DNA of 7,752 nt from Chloroflexota bacterium (GTDB lineage: Bacteria; Chloroflexota; Limnocylindria; Limnocylindrales; CSP1-4): positions 1 to 7,752 of the forward strand of contig JAKAMV010000466.1 in assembly GCA_021812735.1 (NCBI GenBank), written 5' to 3'. Shown here one piece after another: positions 5,889 through 7,752 of this stretch. Under the pieces are notes generated by a model, which was not told where the DNA came from, did not search any database, and worked only from the letters and a program-made list of their open reading frames with translations. Within the stretch, counting starts at the first letter, position 1. Every line of letters starts with the position of its first letter. A program made the translations under genes and the position numbers.

Positions 5889-7349
5889 TCAAGGATCCTG
5901 CCGGCGGATCACCCCGGCATCGCTGGCCGGTAACGGTTCCGTCACGGGCGAGGACGGCAGCGTGAGCGCGAAGACGAGGCCTCCCCCCGGGCGCGGCCGC
6001 GCCCGCAGCGATGCGCCGATCAGCCCCGCGTGCTCGGCGGCGATCGCGAGGCCCAGCCCCGACGACCCGCCCCGCCGCGACGGGTCCGCCTTGTAGAAGC
6101 GCTCGAACAGGTGGGGGAGCGAGGCGACCGACACGCCCGGACCGCGATCGGCGACCGTGATCACCGCCCCGTCGCGGACGGGGGCCAGCGACACCTCGAC
6201 GGGCGCTCCCGTCGCGTGCTCCCGGGCGTTGTCGAGCAGATTGCCGAGGATCCGGTCAAGACGCCGGGGGTCGGTCCTGGCGAGGAGCGGGGCGGCGGGT
6301 ACCGTGACTGCGGCGTCCGGGAGGCGCGCAGCGGCCACCGCGCGGACGACGCGCCCGAGGTCCACGTCCTCGAGGGCGGGGCGCTCCGCCTCCGCGTCGA
6401 AGCGCGAGATCTCCAGGAGATCGTCGACGAGCGTCCGCATCCGGCGCACGTCGCCCGCCAGCAGCTCGCCGGCACGCCGCGCGTCGGGAGGCAGGTCGGC
6501 CAGCGCCGGCTCGATGAGCGACGCCTCGGCGACGAGCGCCGCGAGCGGCGTGCGGAGCTCGTGGGCCACGTCGGCCACGAACTGGCGGTTGCGGCCCTGG
6601 GCCTCCTCGAGCCGGGCCACCGTGGCCTCGAGCGAGGCCGCCATGCGGTTGAGCTCGGTCGCGAGCCCGGCGAGCTCGTCGCGGCCCCCTGCCGGCACCC
6701 GCGCCGCGAGATCGCCGCCCGCGATCCTGCGCGCGGCGATGGCGGCGGCACCCACCGGGCGCAGGATCCCGCGGGCGATGATCCCGGCGGCCACCAGCGC
6801 GACGAGGACGGCCAGCAGCCCGGCGCCGGCGAGCCCGACCCGCAGCTGCGCGAGCGCCTCGTCGACCGGCCGGGCGTCGAACACGAAGTAGAGGTCCGGC
6901 GGCGCCGCCCCCTGCCGCCCGCCGACGACGAGTGAGCTCACGCCGCGCAGGTCCTGCCACGCGTACCCCAGCTGGCCCGACGCCACGATGGAGCGGAGCT
7001 CGGGATTGATCTCCGCCAGCGCGCCGGCGAGCTGCTGCGGCGCGAACACGTCGCCGCCCCCGTAGTCGGCGATGGTCGCGACGTCGCCGCGGAACTGGAA
7101 GGCGGCCGGCAGCCCGCTCGCGGCGAACGCGGCGGCGGTCGTCGGGGCTGGGTCCTCCGCCGGGAGCAGCACCGAGAGGTTGAAATTGGCCTGTCGTCGC
7201 GCCTCGGACACCATGGAGGCGCGCAGCGACGCGTCGACGAAGGCGTACACGCCGACGCCGATCCCTGCCACCGTCACCGCGACCAGCGCCACGAGCGTCA
7301 GGGCCAGCCGCGTCCGGAGCCCGCCCGGGACCCGAATCCGGCGTCTCAT
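5889..7349 (-). CDS. Sensor histidine kinase, HAMP-HisKA-HATPase_c (MtrB-like)
   Basis: This is a membrane sensor kinase of 486 residues from the ATG at 7349. Features in order are TM1 (about 15-38), an extracytoplasmic sensor of some 130 residues (39-170), TM2 (171-193), HAMP (194-241) with the conserved DEL near 224-226, and a short coiled linker. HisKA follows with FVADVAHELRTPLA (257-270; phospho-acceptor H263), then HATPase_c: N box GNLLDNAREHA (369-379), G1 DRGPGV (401-406), F box LFERFYKAD (415-423) and G2 SSGLGLAIA (429-437). Every catalytic box is intact, so it should autophosphorylate. The end, with SGLGLAIAxEHAxL, resembles actinobacterial MtrB kinases; the sensor domain itself is not recognised. 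The start is uncertain. A TTG at 7385 overlaps the regulator's stop by 4 nt and adds 12 residues but has no Shine-Dalgarno, whereas the ATG at 7349 has GAGGG 4 nt upstream. It is expected to phosphorylate the regulator encoded just before it. Confidence 0.9.
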   Translation of the reverse strand: MRRRIRVPGGLRTRLALTLVALVAVTVAGIGVGVYAFVDASLRASMVSEARRQANFNLSVLLPAEDPAPTTAAAFAASGLPAAFQFRGDVATIADYGGGDVFAPQQLAGALAEINPELRSIVASGQLGYAWQDLRGVSSLVVGGRQGAAPPDLYFVFDARPVDEALAQLRVGLAGAGLLAVLVALVAAGIIARGILRPVGAAAIAARRIAGGDLAARVPAGGRDELAGLATELNRMAASLEATVARLEEAQGRNRQFVADVAHELRTPLAALVAEASLIEPALADLPPDARRAGELLAGDVRRMRTLVDDLLEISRFDAEAERPALEDVDLGRVVRAVAAARLPDAAVTVPAAPLLARTDPRRLDRILGNLLDNAREHATGAPVEVSLAPVRDGAVITVADRGPGVSVASLPHLFERFYKADPSRRGGSSGLGLAIAAEHAGLIGASLRARPRPGGGLVFALTLPSSPVTEPLPASDAGVIRRQDP

Positions 7350-7353
7350 CCGG

Positions 7354-7358
7354 CCCTC
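7354..7358 (-). promoter_or_regulatory. Ribosome binding site favouring the ATG start of the kinase
   Basis: GAGGG on the minus strand sits 4 nt before the ATG at 7349. The spacing is short but usable. The competing TTG at 7385 has only C-rich sequence in front of it. Confidence 0.5.
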
Positions 7359-7381
7359 GCGCTCGCTTCCCGCTGGCGTGG

Positions 7382-7752
7382 TCAAGGGTCCGGCCGCACG
7401 GCCTTGTAGCCGGCGCCGCGGACCGTGACGATCAGCGTGGGGTTGGCCGGGTCCGCCTCCAGCTTCGCGCGAAGCCGTCCGACAGCGACGTCGACGAGCC
7501 TCGAGTCGCCCAGGAAGTCATAGCCCCAGACGTGGTCGAGGAGCGTTTCGCGGGCCAGGACGCGCCCGGGCTGGCGCGCGAGCTCGAGCAGGAGGTCGAA
7601 CTCGGTGCGGGTCAGCCCGAGCTCCCGGCCGTCGAGGGCCGCGGTGCGGCCGGCCGCGTCGATGGACACGGGCCCCAGGATGATGTGCTCCTCGCTCGCG
7701 CCGGACGGCGCCTCGCCGGACCTCCGCCGCAGCGCCGCCCGCACCCGCGCCA
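7382..7752 (-). CDS. OmpR/PhoB-family response regulator, DNA-binding domain (5' partial, MtrA-like)
   Basis: The frame is open through the right edge; the first complete codons read ARVRAALRRR, which is the usual end of a receiver domain and start of the linker. The gene therefore starts outside the window, and its receiver domain with the phospho-acceptor Asp is not visible. The 123 or so residues present hold a winged-helix Trans_reg_C domain. Visible elements are LTRTEFDLLLELARQPGRVL, then LLDHVWGYDF, the recognition-helix region DSRLVDVAVGRLRAKLE, and the wing TLIVTVRGAGYKA. The stretch WGY...D(S/T)RLV.V.V.RLRAK.E.DP.NPT....VRG.GYKA is very close to what I recall of actinobacterial MtrA, though other OmpR-type regulators share much of it. 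The stop TGA overlaps a possible TTG start of the kinase. It should bind DNA as the output of the kinase; target genes are not apparent here, and no obvious tandem operator was found in the window. Confidence 0.9.
   Translation of the reverse strand, partial: ARVRAALRRRSGEAPSGASEEHIILGPVSIDAAGRTAALDGRELGLTRTEFDLLLELARQPGRVLARETLLDHVWGYDFLGDSRLVDVAVGRLRAKLEADPANPTLIVTVRGAGYKAVRPDP

Noticed and set aside
5150..5965. Plus-strand open frame of 271 codons opposite the lipoprotein (and a similar one at 6030-6935 opposite the kinase).
   Set aside because: The Gly/Arg-rich repeats are the complement of the Ser/Thr/Pro/Ala linker and of biased codons. The minus-strand products have full domain evidence.
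1..7752. Search for tRNA or rRNA genes, CRISPR repeats, insertion-sequence ends, riboswitches and origins.
   Set aside because: Coding genes fill the window except for 93 nt and 31 nt gaps, and nothing with the required structure was seen by eye.

Overview
This is a very GC-rich bacterial window with strong third-position G/C bias and frequent TTG/GTG starts. It holds two gene blocks facing each other, with no RNA gene, mobile element or CRISPR array visible. Base composition, an MtrA-like response regulator and a GerMN lipoprotein placed after the kinase point to a high-GC Gram-positive-type lineage. Actinomycetota, or a high-GC Chloroflexota group, are the best guesses; the sequence alone does not decide between them.

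Left block (+ strand, 2-4768): a nucleoside import and salvage operon. It contains the end of a tandem-NBD ABC ATPase of the BmpA/NupA (YufO) type, cut by the window edge, then two inner-membrane permeases of the BPD_transp_2 family (NupP/YufP-like and NupQ/YufQ-like). A complete inosine/uridine-preferring nucleoside hydrolase follows, and then a second hydrolase-like ORF of only 106 codons. All five are tightly packed: three junctions are 4-nt start/stop overlaps, and one is a 3-nt gap with both genes in the same frame. The inferred pathway is import of nucleosides followed by cytoplasmic cleavage to base plus ribose. The substrate-binding lipoprotein and the first NBD of the ATPase should lie upstream of the window.

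Centre (4769-4861): a 93-nt convergent intergenic spacer with two mutually exclusive GC-rich hairpins and no U-tract. It probably insulates or terminates the two converging transcripts.

Right block (- strand, 7752-4862): the DNA-binding end of an OmpR-family response regulator (cut by the window edge), a membrane sensor histidine kinase, and a lipoprotein with a Ser/Thr/Pro/Ala-rich linker plus GerMN and Gmad2 domains. The order regulator-kinase-GerMN lipoprotein matches the actinobacterial mtrA-mtrB-lpqB locus, but the lipoprotein ends in Gmad2 where LpqB ends in a beta-propeller. All promoters of both blocks appear to lie outside the window.

The most noteworthy points are the mtrAB-lpqB-like locus with a different third component, the internally deleted second nucleoside hydrolase, a strong hairpin just inside the first hydrolase gene, and the long N-terminal extension of the second permease. 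No clearly new multi-gene system was found.
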